Assembly: GCA_019423795.1 (NCBI GenBank)
Contig: JAHZAT010000083.1
Coordinates: 1-42,006, forward strand
Source of the DNA: Clostridiales bacterium
GTDB taxonomy: Bacteria; Bacillota; Clostridia; Lachnospirales; Lachnospiraceae
Direction of reading: 5' to 3'
DNA length: 42,006 nucleotides
Position 1 is the first letter of the stretch. Each line of letters begins with the position of its first letter. Below the pieces are notes generated by a model that was not told the origin of the DNA, searched no databases, and saw only the letters and a list, made by a program, of their open reading frames with translations. This document shows, piece after piece, positions 8,320 to 16,258 of the stretch. The position numbers and the translations under genes were made by a program.

Positions 8320-9465
8320 TTAATAATACCCTATTTCATACGTTCCATTTGTTTTCTTTGTAAGCTTTGAGATTCTGATATAATATGTTCCTTTTTTCTT
8401 TGGCATTTTCGCTGTCTTCGCATTTGCATTTCCTGTTACCTTAATTGTTTTAATTGCTTTTTTCTTTCCCTTTTTATAAATTGTAAACTTGTATCCTCCA
8501 GAAACCGTGTTCTTTCCAAGATTCAGAATTCTTTTCTTCTTTGTAGATGTAATACTTATTTTATACCATCTTGAAGTTTTCTCTCCTGTTGTATATATAT
8601 TCGATGTTTGTCCATCCAGTTTGATCTTCTTTGCCTTTGATTTCTTATATGCTACCTTTTTACTTTTAGAACTGCTTGTATATGAGACTGCATTTAACTG
8701 TATTGTCGGTGCTTTGATCGCCAGGCGATATTCACCTTTAGTCAATCCATGAACAAAATCATCATCATAAGATGCTGGCTTGATCTTTACCGTATCATCG
8801 ATTCTTTTCCATTGTCCGTTTTCTTTCTTTTCGATGTGTGCATAAGTGATCCCACTGTTTCGATCGATCGCTGAAATGTTAAATTCCACCGCAGATCTCT
8901 TCTTAATTGAAAATGGATGATATGTGGTACTTCCAGTTCCTGATTCATAATAAGTATCTGATGCTTTCATAGATCCAAATCCATCTTTGATCACACCTGT
9001 TGTCACAAATATTTTATCGATTTTTTCTGGCATTTGAAGATAGAAGACCTCACCTGCTTTTGCAAGCCTTCCATATTCCAGATCTCCATCAGATGTCGTT
9101 TGAGCTAAAACTTTCTCCTTCGTTGAATCATAGAGATTTACCTTCTGCGATCTATTTCCATCTGTTTGTGTTGCAATTGTAAAATACCCTGAATCTGCAA
9201 CCGTAATTTTGACCATATGATCCTTTTCCTGAAATTTATCATTGTATAGATGTGTACCACCTGTCTGAAGATAATCTTCAAATTTATCTGTAGATTCAAA
9301 CTGATATGCTGTGATTTCTGCATAATTCCATTCTTTTGGAGTCGTATATCTCTCTTGCATTTGCATTCTCTGTCCCGCATAAACTATCATCTTGGGACAA
9401 CTCATAGATACTCCGATCACTGCTGTCATCATTAATGTTACTGTTTTCTTTAAAATCTTTCTCAT
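8320..9465 (-). CDS. Secreted beta-sandwich protein of unknown function, paralogue 1
   Basis: 381 residues from the ATG at 9465. A second in-frame ATG at 9474 sits only 2 nt from the AGGAG, while 9465 is 11 nt away and gives a cleaner signal peptide (MRKILKKTVTLMMTAVIGVS, cleavage near VYAG). Shares the EWN...AYQF, GGTHLYN, TYHPFSIKKRSAVEF, SRWYKISI and KKKGTYYIRI segments with the two genes downstream. Tandem duplication is the simplest origin. It starts 30-39 nt after the stop of the 5-formyl-THF cyclo-ligase gene with no obvious promoter between, so co-transcription is possible although the functions seem unrelated. No domain with known activity is recognised. Confidence 0.75.
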   Translation of the reverse strand: MRKILKKTVTLMMTAVIGVSMSCPKMIVYAGQRMQMQERYTTPKEWNYAEITAYQFESTDKFEDYLQTGGTHLYNDKFQEKDHMVKITVADSGYFTIATQTDGNRSQKVNLYDSTKEKVLAQTTSDGDLEYGRLAKAGEVFYLQMPEKIDKIFVTTGVIKDGFGSMKASDTYYESGTGSTTYHPFSIKKRSAVEFNISAIDRNSGITYAHIEKKENGQWKRIDDTVKIKPASYDDDFVHGLTKGEYRLAIKAPTIQLNAVSYTSSSKSKKVAYKKSKAKKIKLDGQTSNIYTTGEKTSRWYKISITSTKKKRILNLGKNTVSGGYKFTIYKKGKKKAIKTIKVTGNANAKTAKMPKKKGTYYIRISKLTKKTNGTYEIGYY

Positions 9466-9503
9466 GTCTATCATCTCTCCTGCTTGATCATTCTATTACT
9501 TCA

Positions 9504-10043
9504 TTATTCGTCACAAATAACCTGATCCATCAAAATATCATGCTCTTCTGTCGGTACCTGATCCATCATTAACTCTTTATAACATACCAGAATCTTTGGA
9601 AATGTTACTCCATCTAAAAAACGGTCATAGAATCCTGCTCCATGTCCAAGTCTACGGCCTTCTCTATCTGCACTTACACAAGGTATTACCGCCATATCAA
9701 TCTTCTCTTTCGATAAGATTGGACACCTTCTGGATGGTTCCATGATTCCATATGCCCCTTCCTCAAAATCATCTAAAGCATGAATCTGTCTCACTTCCAT
9801 GATTCCTTTCCCGATACACAATGGAACTCCGACATTCTTCCCCTGTTTCAGTGCCAATGCTATCAGCTGCCATGTATCAACTTCATTTTTCATACTTGCA
9901 TAACAAAAAATAGTTTTTGCCTCTTGAAATTCTTTTAACTCTTTTACCTGTTCAAAAATCGACTGATCTGCTTTTTCTATATAATTTTTGTCTAATTTTT
10001 TCATCCATTCTTTTACTTGTTGTCTTGCTTCTTTTTTCGTCAT
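9504..10043 (-). CDS. yqgN: 5-formyltetrahydrofolate cyclo-ligase
   Basis: 179 residues, usual length for the family. It converts 5-formyl-THF to 5,10-methenyl-THF using ATP, returning a storage folate to one-carbon metabolism in the cytosol. Motifs seen: YASMKNEVDTW (substrate loop), EEGAYGIMEPS, and the nucleotide/Mg-binding segment GRRLGHGAGFYDRFL near residues 129-143. GGAGG lies 5 nt before the ATG. It lies between the fruK terminator upstream and the three secreted paralogues downstream. The gene order has no clear functional meaning. Confidence 0.93.
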   Translation of the reverse strand: MTKKEARQQVKEWMKKLDKNYIEKADQSIFEQVKELKEFQEAKTIFCYASMKNEVDTWQLIALALKQGKNVGVPLCIGKGIMEVRQIHALDDFEEGAYGIMEPSRRCPILSKEKIDMAVIPCVSADREGRRLGHGAGFYDRFLDGVTFPKILVCYKELMMDQVPTEEHDILMDQVICDE

Positions 10044-10074
10044 GATGTCCTCCAGTTTTTATAAAATTACGCAC

Positions 10075-10106
10075 AAAAAATGAACCTAATTTCTTAGGTT
10101 CATTTT
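10075..10106 (-). terminator. Terminator of the fruR-fruK operon
   Basis: Perfect 13-bp arms (10077-10089 and 10094-10106) around a 4-nt loop. On the minus strand it is followed by TTTTTT. Lies 33 nt after the fruK stop. Confidence 0.85.
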
Positions 10107-10138
10107 ATCATAATTTTCTTTCATTGTATGCTATTTCA

Positions 10139-11044
10139 TTATAATGTTTTATATAATTCCATAATCTTCTCGCCAGTTGCAACATCTTCTGAAAATGCAG
10201 TCGCACTTCCTGCTGCTGTCCCCATCTTTAGTGCTTCATTATAATCTCCATTACTTCTTAAATATCCTGTGATAAATCCTGCTACCATGGAATCTCCAGC
10301 TCCTACAGAGTTCTTAACTTCTCCTTTTGGACAAGGTGTTATATGAACTTCTCCTTCTTCTGTGATTAGGATTGCTCCATCTCCTGCCATGGAAACTAAC
10401 ACATTTCTTGCGCCTTTTTCCTGAAGTTTCTTTGCATACTCAACAATCTCATCATTTGTCTTTAGCACAACATCAAACATTTCTCCTAATTCATGATTGT
10501 TTGGTTTAATAAGGAATGGATGATATTTTAATACGTTTAACAACAAGTCTTTTGTTGCATCTACAACGATTCGGATATCTTTTCCCTGCAGACGTCCCAT
10601 GATTCTTTCATATACATCTGATGGAAGTGTTGCTGGAATGCTTCCTGCAAGAACTAAAATATCTCCATCTTCTAATTCATCTAATTTCTTAAACATCTGC
10701 TCTAATTCATCATCATGAATAACTGGTCCTAATCCATTGATCTCGCTTTCTTCGTTGGATTTTACCTTAACATTGATACGTGTCATTCCTTCACGTACTC
10801 TGATAAAATCTGGCTTAAATCCAAGTTCTTTCGCTCCTGATTCAATAACATCTCCTGTAAATCCAGCTATAAATCCAAGTCCTACACTATCTACTCCAAG
10901 ATTAGCAAGTAGATGAGATACATTAATACCTTTTCCTCCGCAGAAAATGTATTCTCTTGTTGTCCTGTTTACCTGTCCTAATGTCAGGTTATCTACTTTA
11001 ATTACATAATCAATTGCTGGATTAAATGTTACTGTATAAATCAT
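10139..11044 (-). CDS. fruK: 1-phosphofructokinase (PfkB family)
   Basis: 301 residues, full length. Phosphorylates fructose-1-phosphate to fructose-1,6-bisphosphate in the cytosol. Ribokinase/PfkB signatures: N-terminal TFNPAIDYV, FCGGKGINVS (34-43), and the C-terminal anion-hole and catalytic-base motif VGAGDSMVAGF (Asp in GAGDS). Its ATG overlaps the fruR stop (ATGA). A strong terminator follows, so no PTS fructose permease gene (fruA) is in this operon, unlike the usual fruR-fruK-fruA order. The related tagatose-6-phosphate kinase (LacC) is a possible alternative, but the DeoR-type partner and sequence favour FruK. Confidence 0.88.
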   Translation of the reverse strand: MIYTVTFNPAIDYVIKVDNLTLGQVNRTTREYIFCGGKGINVSHLLANLGVDSVGLGFIAGFTGDVIESGAKELGFKPDFIRVREGMTRINVKVKSNEESEINGLGPVIHDDELEQMFKKLDELEDGDILVLAGSIPATLPSDVYERIMGRLQGKDIRIVVDATKDLLLNVLKYHPFLIKPNNHELGEMFDVVLKTNDEIVEYAKKLQEKGARNVLVSMAGDGAILITEEGEVHITPCPKGEVKNSVGAGDSMVAGFITGYLRSNGDYNEALKMGTAAGSATAFSEDVATGEKIMELYKTL

Positions 11045-11787
11045 GAAAATACCTCCTCAATGTTTGTGATTCTTTTGAACTCTTTGTTTTCTAAATGATC
11101 TGTAATGACCTCTGCCTTCTTTAAATCCGCAAATTTAATAGTTGAGATCACATTGAATTTGCTTGCATCCGAAAGAATATATGTTTTCTGGCACTGTTCC
11201 ATCGCTTTCTTCTTAACTGCTGCCTCTTTCTGATCTGGCGTTGTAAATCCCCGCTTCAGATCAATCCCATTTGTTCCGAAAAAGCCCTTAGTAAAGTTAT
11301 ATTTATCAAGCTGTTCTAATGCTTCTTCTCCAACCAATGCTTCTGTTACCGCTTTAATCTCGCCTCCGATCAAATGGACCTTAAATCCTGCGTTCATCAG
11401 TTTTCTCGCATGTGTGATCCCATTTGTCACATAAATAACGTCATATTCTTTAAGATAATCTAACATCATCTCTGTCGTTGTTCCTGCATCAAGATATACG
11501 ATATCTTCTTTATTGATCAAAGATGCTGCATATTTTGCAATCTTTCGCTTCTCTTCCTGGTGTTTCTTTGACTTGGTTATGACTTCTTCTTCTCTTGATA
11601 ACACAGACTTGATCGCAGTAGCTCCTCCATGAACCTTGATCAAAAGACCTTGTCGGTTTAATTCCGTTAAATCCCTTCGTATCGTGGACTCTGAGGTGTT
11701 CAGTTTTTCTGTCAGTTCTACCACGGTGACTGACTGTTTCTCTCTTAAAATCTCTAAAATGCGTTCAAATCGCTCTTGCGCTAACAC
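11041..11787 (-). CDS. fruR: DeoR-family transcriptional repressor (FruR)
   Basis: 248 residues from a GTG start (AGGTGAT just upstream). N-terminal winged HTH (about 1-57, ERFERILEILREKQSVTVVELTEKL and STIRRDL) followed by the DeoR C-terminal sugar-phosphate sensor (about 75-235) with YLDAGTTTEMM, VTNGI, LIGGE and DASKF. Family members are released from DNA by a phosphorylated sugar; with fruK next to it the ligand is probably fructose-1-phosphate. The promoter upstream is covered by four 10-bp repeats, so autoregulation is likely. Confidence 0.88.
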   Translation of the reverse strand: MLAQERFERILEILREKQSVTVVELTEKLNTSESTIRRDLTELNRQGLLIKVHGGATAIKSVLSREEEVITKSKKHQEEKRKIAKYAASLINKEDIVYLDAGTTTEMMLDYLKEYDVIYVTNGITHARKLMNAGFKVHLIGGEIKAVTEALVGEEALEQLDKYNFTKGFFGTNGIDLKRGFTTPDQKEAAVKKKAMEQCQKTYILSDASKFNVISTIKFADLKKAEVITDHLENKEFKRITNIEEVFS

Positions 11788-11814
11788 AATATCACCTCTT
11801 TTCGCTTTTATTTA

Positions 11815-11842
11815 AGTATATCACAATTTCAATCATAGTCAA
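11815..11842 (-). promoter_or_regulatory. fruR-fruK promoter
   Basis: On the minus strand: -35 TTGACT (11837-11842), 16-bp spacer, -10 TATACT (11815-11820), 27 nt before the GTG start. The -35 lies inside one of the tandem repeats. Confidence 0.7.
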
Positions 11843-11866
11843 TCATTTTCTTTCATTTTCAATCAT
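11827..11866 (-). repeat. Four tandem 10-bp repeats, probable FruR operator
   Basis: Minus-strand units, in reading order: ATGATTGAAA, ATGAAAGAAA, ATGATTGACT, ATGATTGAAA. They abut with no gaps, one per helical turn, and cover the -35 and the region upstream. DeoR-type repressors often bind direct repeats, so this is the likely FruR site (inference). Confidence 0.7.
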
Positions 11867-12000
11867 GTATATTCTTCATAGTTTGTTCAGGTTTTCAAAA
11901 TAATTTGAACACATTTGATTTTTATACTAATGAACATAAGGAGGTACTGTAAAATTAAATGCTTCCAAACAGACATTAACCGGTAACATTATTAATAGCT
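11867..12000. other. Gap between divergent regulation of fruR and the bceB end; orphan SD
   Basis: No gene is supported here. On the plus strand a TATACT (-10 like) is followed by AAGGAGG (11939-11945), but only a six-codon ORF (ATG near 11959) starts after it, too far from the SD. It may be the remains of a lost gene or a short leader. Confidence 0.3.
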
Positions 12001-12001
12001 C

Positions 12002-12041
12002 AAAAAAAGAAATGACAGATTTTGATCTTCTGTCATTTCTT
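12002..12041 (-). terminator. Terminator of the bceAB-like operon
   Basis: Perfect 13-bp arms (12007-12019 and 12029-12041) with a 9-nt loop. On the minus strand it is followed by seven Ts. Only 3 nt separate the stem from the permease stop codon. Confidence 0.88.
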
Positions 12042-12044
12042 TCT

Positions 12045-14093
12045 CTATTTTTCTTTCAGCATACTCTTGCTTCCTAGATAAGTTGCAATCATATATCCAA
12101 TATAAATAACAATCACAATGATCAATGACTGCGCTGCTGCTTTTGTTATATTAATCTGTCCTAACGTTGATATCAGGATTTTTGCTGTTTTGATTCCTAC
12201 ATAAGAATGAATCAACGCCAAACTTAAAGGCAGACAAAAATACAAGATGATCTGTGCTTTGATCGCATGATTGATCATTTTTTGCGAAGTTCCAATTTTA
12301 CTTAATAATTGGTATTTTTCAATATTATCTGCATTTTCACTCAATTGCTGTAATGCAAGTACTGCTGCACATGTAATTAAAAATACAAGACCAATATATA
12401 TTGCAATGTATGTCATGATCGTACTTAAACCAGTACTTTGTTCATATACTTCTTCCTTTGAAAATGTTGCTGAGTATGGAGAGTTTTTCATCTTACTATT
12501 TGCGATCATCTGCTTTAAATGTTCATTATAATGTTTTGATGCTTTCTGTGCATTTCCTTTCCAATTAATGTTTAAATATAATGTAGAATAATCAATCTTT
12601 AATGACTGGATGATTTTATCATTTAAAATGACTGTTCCCATATCTGTTTTAGCTGCTGTTACCATATATGTATCTTTTTGTAATCCATATTTCATTTTAT
12701 ATGTTTTTCCATCCAATGTAAGTTTTTGCTTATCACTAGCTGCCTTTTCCATTATCGGTATCAGATTGCCATAATCACAATTTAATATATATTCATCTGA
12801 TTTCAGGGTTAATTCTTTTTCTCCGATTGCTTTTCGGATTTTATTATATTCAGATAGTTTTGCAAAAGTTAGCGGAATCTCATAAAGTTTCTTCACATAA
12901 TCTTTTGTATAATCTGAATACTTTTCTCTTCCCTTTAATAATGGCTCCATTTTATATCTGCACTTGCGAAATGTACCATTTTGATATATCGTGATCGGTA
13001 AAATTTCTTTTGCATCTTTTTCTATTGTTAATCCAAGCGCATCTAATCTTTTCATAAATTTCTGTTGCTGTTCTTCCTGATATCCTTTTTCTGATACTCC
13101 ATAAAAAGTGTAATCAAACTTTGTCATATCTTCTAAATCTGTTTTCACTGAAGACGCCAATCCACTTCCGGTCGCAAACGCACTAATTGCTAAAAACAAC
13201 ATCAGACAAAGCATCGACATAGAAACAAAGGTTGTTGTGATCTTTGAATTGATCTGTCTTAGCACAAACATATTTAATCCATTATAATAAAATTTCTTAC
13301 TTCTTTTCGCCAGTTCTAATAAGAATCCTGATAATGAAAAGAAAAAGAGAAATGTTCCTGCTACTCCAAGAATTACGCTGATCTTAAAGTCATTGTCCAC
13401 AGCAAGCATCTGGTTTTTTTGGATTAAATGATATGCTACTCCAAGAATTCCAATGGATATCAAAAATAGAATAACCGACAATATAGGATTTTTTAATCTT
13501 GCTTTCTGATTTTTTTTTGCTGAATTCAACAGATTGATCAGTTTATATTTTGATATCGTAATTCCATTAAATATCATCACAATGATAAAAATAATTGCAA
13601 AATACAAAATAGTCTGAATAAATGCAGTTTGTGAGAAAACAAACCGAAACTCTTTCATCTGAACCGCAAACATCTTTGCTGTCAACATCGCAAGTCCTTG
13701 TGATAAAAACACACCTGAAACCAATCCTGCGATCAATGCCAAAACACCGATCAATAAAGTCTCTATCAGAAGAATCTTTGATACCTGTCGTTTTTCCATT
13801 CCTAACAACAGATAGATTCCCATTTCCTTATGCCGCCGCTTCATTAGAAACTGATTTGCATAAACAATCAGAAATCCAAGAATAATTGCAACAAACACAG
13901 AAATTCCATTAATGATCACAGACATTAGATGCATCATTGATTTCTGGCTTGCATTCAGCTTTAAGACAGCCTGTTGTGCCTGAACAGAATTAAACATATA
14001 AAATAAACAAATTCCAAATGTTAATGTCAGAAAATAAATCGTATAATCACGGATACTCTTTTTGACATTACTAAATGCGATCTTAGAATACAT
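12045..14093 (-). CDS. BceB-type ABC transporter permease (FtsX family)
   Basis: 682 residues from the ATG at 14093 (GGAGGTG lies just before it; an in-frame TTG at 14111 would include the SD and is rejected). It has the BceB/VraG layout: about ten membrane segments, two FtsX domains, and a large extracellular domain (about 315-560) between segments 7 and 8. The N-terminal MYSKIAFSNVKKSIRDYTIYFLTL is typical. Such permeases, with the ATPase, remove or free lipid II-cycle intermediates from peptide antibiotics (bacitracin, nisin, mersacidin and others) and act as the sensor for the partner kinase. The gene overlaps the ATPase gene by 11 nt. Which peptide it senses cannot be told. Confidence 0.9.
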   Translation of the reverse strand: MYSKIAFSNVKKSIRDYTIYFLTLTFGICLFYMFNSVQAQQAVLKLNASQKSMMHLMSVIINGISVFVAIILGFLIVYANQFLMKRRHKEMGIYLLLGMEKRQVSKILLIETLLIGVLALIAGLVSGVFLSQGLAMLTAKMFAVQMKEFRFVFSQTAFIQTILYFAIIFIIVMIFNGITISKYKLINLLNSAKKNQKARLKNPILSVILFLISIGILGVAYHLIQKNQMLAVDNDFKISVILGVAGTFLFFFSLSGFLLELAKRSKKFYYNGLNMFVLRQINSKITTTFVSMSMLCLMLFLAISAFATGSGLASSVKTDLEDMTKFDYTFYGVSEKGYQEEQQQKFMKRLDALGLTIEKDAKEILPITIYQNGTFRKCRYKMEPLLKGREKYSDYTKDYVKKLYEIPLTFAKLSEYNKIRKAIGEKELTLKSDEYILNCDYGNLIPIMEKAASDKQKLTLDGKTYKMKYGLQKDTYMVTAAKTDMGTVILNDKIIQSLKIDYSTLYLNINWKGNAQKASKHYNEHLKQMIANSKMKNSPYSATFSKEEVYEQSTGLSTIMTYIAIYIGLVFLITCAAVLALQQLSENADNIEKYQLLSKIGTSQKMINHAIKAQIILYFCLPLSLALIHSYVGIKTAKILISTLGQINITKAAAQSLIIVIVIYIGYMIATYLGSKSMLKEK

Positions 14094-14850
14094 TTGTACT
14101 GTCACCTCCAAGCAATGTCACAACCTCAATGATACGGTCAAAAAATCGTTTTCTCGAATCATTTCCTCGAACCAATTCATTAAAAATCTTTCCATCCTTG
14201 ATAAACAAAATACGTTTACAGTAACTGGCTGTAAATGCATCATGTGTTACCATCAGAATCGTTGCATTTAATTCCACATTCATCGTTTCCATACTGTCAA
14301 GCAGCATTCTGGCCGCCTTGCTGTCCAAAGCTCCTGTTGGCTCATCCGCTAAGATCAGAGATGGATTTGTAATCATCGCTCGGGCACTTGCCACTCTCTG
14401 CTTCTGTCCTCCTGACATTTGATATGGATATTTGTTCAATACTTCTGTGATCATCAACTTTTCTGCGATTGATCTGACTCTGTCTTCAATTTCTCTTGCA
14501 GGAATTTTCATGATTGTAAGCGCCAACGCAATGTTTTCAAATGCTGTCAATGTATCTAACAGATTAAAGTCTTGGAAGATAAATCCTAATTCCTCTCGTC
14601 TGAATCTTGAAAGATGTTTTCCTTTCAATTTTGTGATATCCATTCCATTGATCATAATATTTCCCGCAGTCACCTGATCGATCGTTGAAATACAATTTAA
14701 TAATGTCGTCTTCCCACTTCCGGAAGCCCCCATAATTCCAATATACTCCCCCTCTTCCACTTCAAAACTGATACGATCGATCGCTTTTGTAAGATTCGCT
14801 TTACTCCCATAATATTTTTCTATATTATCTACTTTCAATACAGAACTCAT
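14083..14850 (-). CDS. BceA-type ABC transporter ATP-binding protein
   Basis: 255 residues. Walker A GASGSGKTT (about 40-48), Q-loop FIFQDFNLLD, signature MSGGQKQRVASARAM, Walker B LILADEPTGALD, H-loop MVTHD. Close to MacB/LolD-like ATPases in the peptide-resistance (Bce) group. AAGGAG lies 8 nt before the ATG. It powers the permease encoded next. The promoter region carries a Bce box at 14947-14960, so the response regulator encoded at 17.3-17.9 kb is its likely activator. Confidence 0.92.
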   Translation of the reverse strand: MSSVLKVDNIEKYYGSKANLTKAIDRISFEVEEGEYIGIMGASGSGKTTLLNCISTIDQVTAGNIMINGMDITKLKGKHLSRFRREELGFIFQDFNLLDTLTAFENIALALTIMKIPAREIEDRVRSIAEKLMITEVLNKYPYQMSGGQKQRVASARAMITNPSLILADEPTGALDSKAARMLLDSMETMNVELNATILMVTHDAFTASYCKRILFIKDGKIFNELVRGNDSRKRFFDRIIEVVTLLGGDSTNVF

Positions 14851-14946
14851 TTTTCCATCTCCTTATCTTTTTGGTTTCTCTTATTGTCTTGTCTATAATA
14901 TACCAGTAAATCATCTTCGTATCCATCGAACTTCCTTACACAAAAC

Positions 14947-14960
14947 TTACAATTTTGTCA
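14947..14960 (-). promoter_or_regulatory. Bce box (response regulator binding site)
   Basis: On the minus strand TGACA-AAAT-TGTAA, a full match to the TNACA-N4-TGTAA sites bound by BceR-like regulators. It lies 97 bp upstream of the ATPase ATG and, on the other strand, 2 bp upstream of the cupin -35 (14963). It could therefore affect both genes. Confidence 0.75.
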
Positions 14961-14962
14961 TA

Positions 14963-14991
14963 TTGCTATTTTATCAAAAAGCTACTATACT
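14963..14991 (+). promoter_or_regulatory. Promoter of the cupin gene
   Basis: -35 TTGCTA (14963-14968), 17-bp spacer, -10 TATACT (14986-14991), followed by AAAGGAGGG and the ATG at 15027. Confidence 0.6.
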
Positions 14992-15026
14992 AAACTTAAC
15001 ATGACTATATAAAGGAGGGACTCAAC

Positions 15027-15377
15027 ATGTTTTTAAAAAATGAAGATGTAAAAATTGGCACAATTCCTGATGCAAATGGTTCTGATAACCCATTAAAGAA
15101 AATGGAATTCTTAACAGAAAAAGAAATGAAAGATAGCAGTCGTCTGTTCGGAAAAGTCATCGTACCACCTGGTTCTGCTCTTGCATATCACACTCATGAA
15201 GGTGAAGGCGAAGCTTACCATATCCTTCAGGGAAAAGGACTTTATAATGACAATGGTACAAAATATGAAGTACATCCAGGAGATACTACATTCACATGTG
15301 ATGGAGCCGGACATGCCATTGAGAATATCGGAGACGAAGATCTTGTATTTATGGCACTAATCTTACTTGATAAATAA
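15027..15377 (+). CDS. Small cupin-domain protein
   Basis: 116 residues, one RmlC-like cupin barrel. Motif 1 has the metal-ligand pattern HTHEGEGEAYHIL (two His, a Glu) and motif 2 PGDTTFTCDGAGHAIEN supplies the last His. A bound divalent metal is expected, but the substrate is unknown. Single-domain cupins of this size include isomerases, dioxygenases and sensors. It is the only plus-strand gene left of the origin. It is divergent from the Bce transporter genes and shares their control region; a strong AAAGGAGGG precedes the ATG. A role in cell-envelope stress is possible only from context. Confidence 0.85.
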   Translation: MFLKNEDVKIGTIPDANGSDNPLKKMEFLTEKEMKDSSRLFGKVIVPPGSALAYHTHEGEGEAYHILQGKGLYNDNGTKYEVHPGDTTFTCDGAGHAIENIGDEDLVFMALILLDK

Positions 15378-15406
15378 TCTTGAAATCTAAATATAGCATA
15401 ATATGT

Positions 15407-15446
15407 AAAGAGGTGTCTATTTGTTAAAAACAATAGGCACCTCTTT
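15407..15446. terminator. Bidirectional terminator between cupin and hisK
   Basis: Long stem with arms 15407-15425 and 15429-15446 (AAAGAGGTG paired with CACCTCTTT at the base, one G-T pair and a bulge near the loop). A run on one side and T run on the other serve both convergent genes. Confidence 0.85.
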
Positions 15447-15454
15447 AATTTATC

Positions 15455-16240
15455 TTAAAATCTATGAAATTCTGGTTTCATCTTTTCAAAAGTATAAATT
15501 CCATCAAAACCAATATCTTTTAAAATCTTCTGTGACTCCATTACGCAGTCACCGATCCGGTCTGCATTATGTGCATCTGATCCAATCGTAATGATCTTAC
15601 CTCCCATATCATGATACAGTTTCAGAATTTCTTTTGATGGCATTAGACTTTTCAGTTTATATGCACGGCTTGAAGTATTAAGTTCAATTCCTTTTCCGTC
15701 TGCGATCACAACTTCAAAAATCTGCTCGATCAGATCCTGAATCTTTTCAAATTCGATTTCTCCTTGCTTATCATATCTTTTGATCACATCAAGATGACCA
15801 AGAATGCTGTAATCTTTGTATACTTTAACAACATCCAAAATCTCCTGATAATACCTTCGATTGTATTCTAACTGTGTCTTTTCTTCCTGTGGCTCTTGTC
15901 TCCAATATTCTTTGTTTTCAACTTGATGACAAGAAAAGATTACAAAATCAAACGGATACTGTCTGAATGTTTCTTCATACGCTTTCGTCGTATGCGTCTG
16001 AATTCCAAATTCAATTCCTGTCTTTAATGTGATCTGCCCTTTATACTTATCTTTCATTTTTTCCATTTCTTCAAAATAAGCATCATAATCACAATTAACG
16101 ACAGTTGGCACATCATAATCTGAATGTTCTGTAAAACATAATTCATCCATCCCTAATTTGATCGCTTTCTGAATTTCAAGTTCCATTGGGAAATCTGTGT
16201 CTTCACTAAAATGTGAATGTACATGATAATCTGCAAACAT
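15455..16240 (-). CDS. hisK: Histidinol-phosphatase, PHP family
   Basis: 261 residues. PHP-type phosphoesterase, normally removing phosphate from L-histidinol phosphate in histidine synthesis. Metal motifs: DYHVHSHFSED (4-14), TEHSDYD, GIEFG, SCHQVE, GHLDVIKRY and SDAHNADRIG near the end. These match the trinuclear metal site of the PHP family. GGAGG lies 6 nt before the ATG. It follows the sensor kinase gene by only 18 nt, so it seems to be the third gene of the response-regulator operon, away from any other his genes. A different phosphoester substrate is possible. Confidence 0.85.
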   Translation of the reverse strand: MFADYHVHSHFSEDTDFPMELEIQKAIKLGMDELCFTEHSDYDVPTVVNCDYDAYFEEMEKMKDKYKGQITLKTGIEFGIQTHTTKAYEETFRQYPFDFVIFSCHQVENKEYWRQEPQEEKTQLEYNRRYYQEILDVVKVYKDYSILGHLDVIKRYDKQGEIEFEKIQDLIEQIFEVVIADGKGIELNTSSRAYKLKSLMPSKEILKLYHDMGGKIITIGSDAHNADRIGDCVMESQKILKDIGFDGIYTFEKMKPEFHRF

Positions 16241-16258
16241 TGTAAACCTCCTGTCTGA

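Noticed and set aside
14094..14111. N-terminal extension of the Bce permease from a TTG
   Set aside because: The added codons include GGAGGTG, the SD for the ATG at 14093, where the typical family N-terminus begins.
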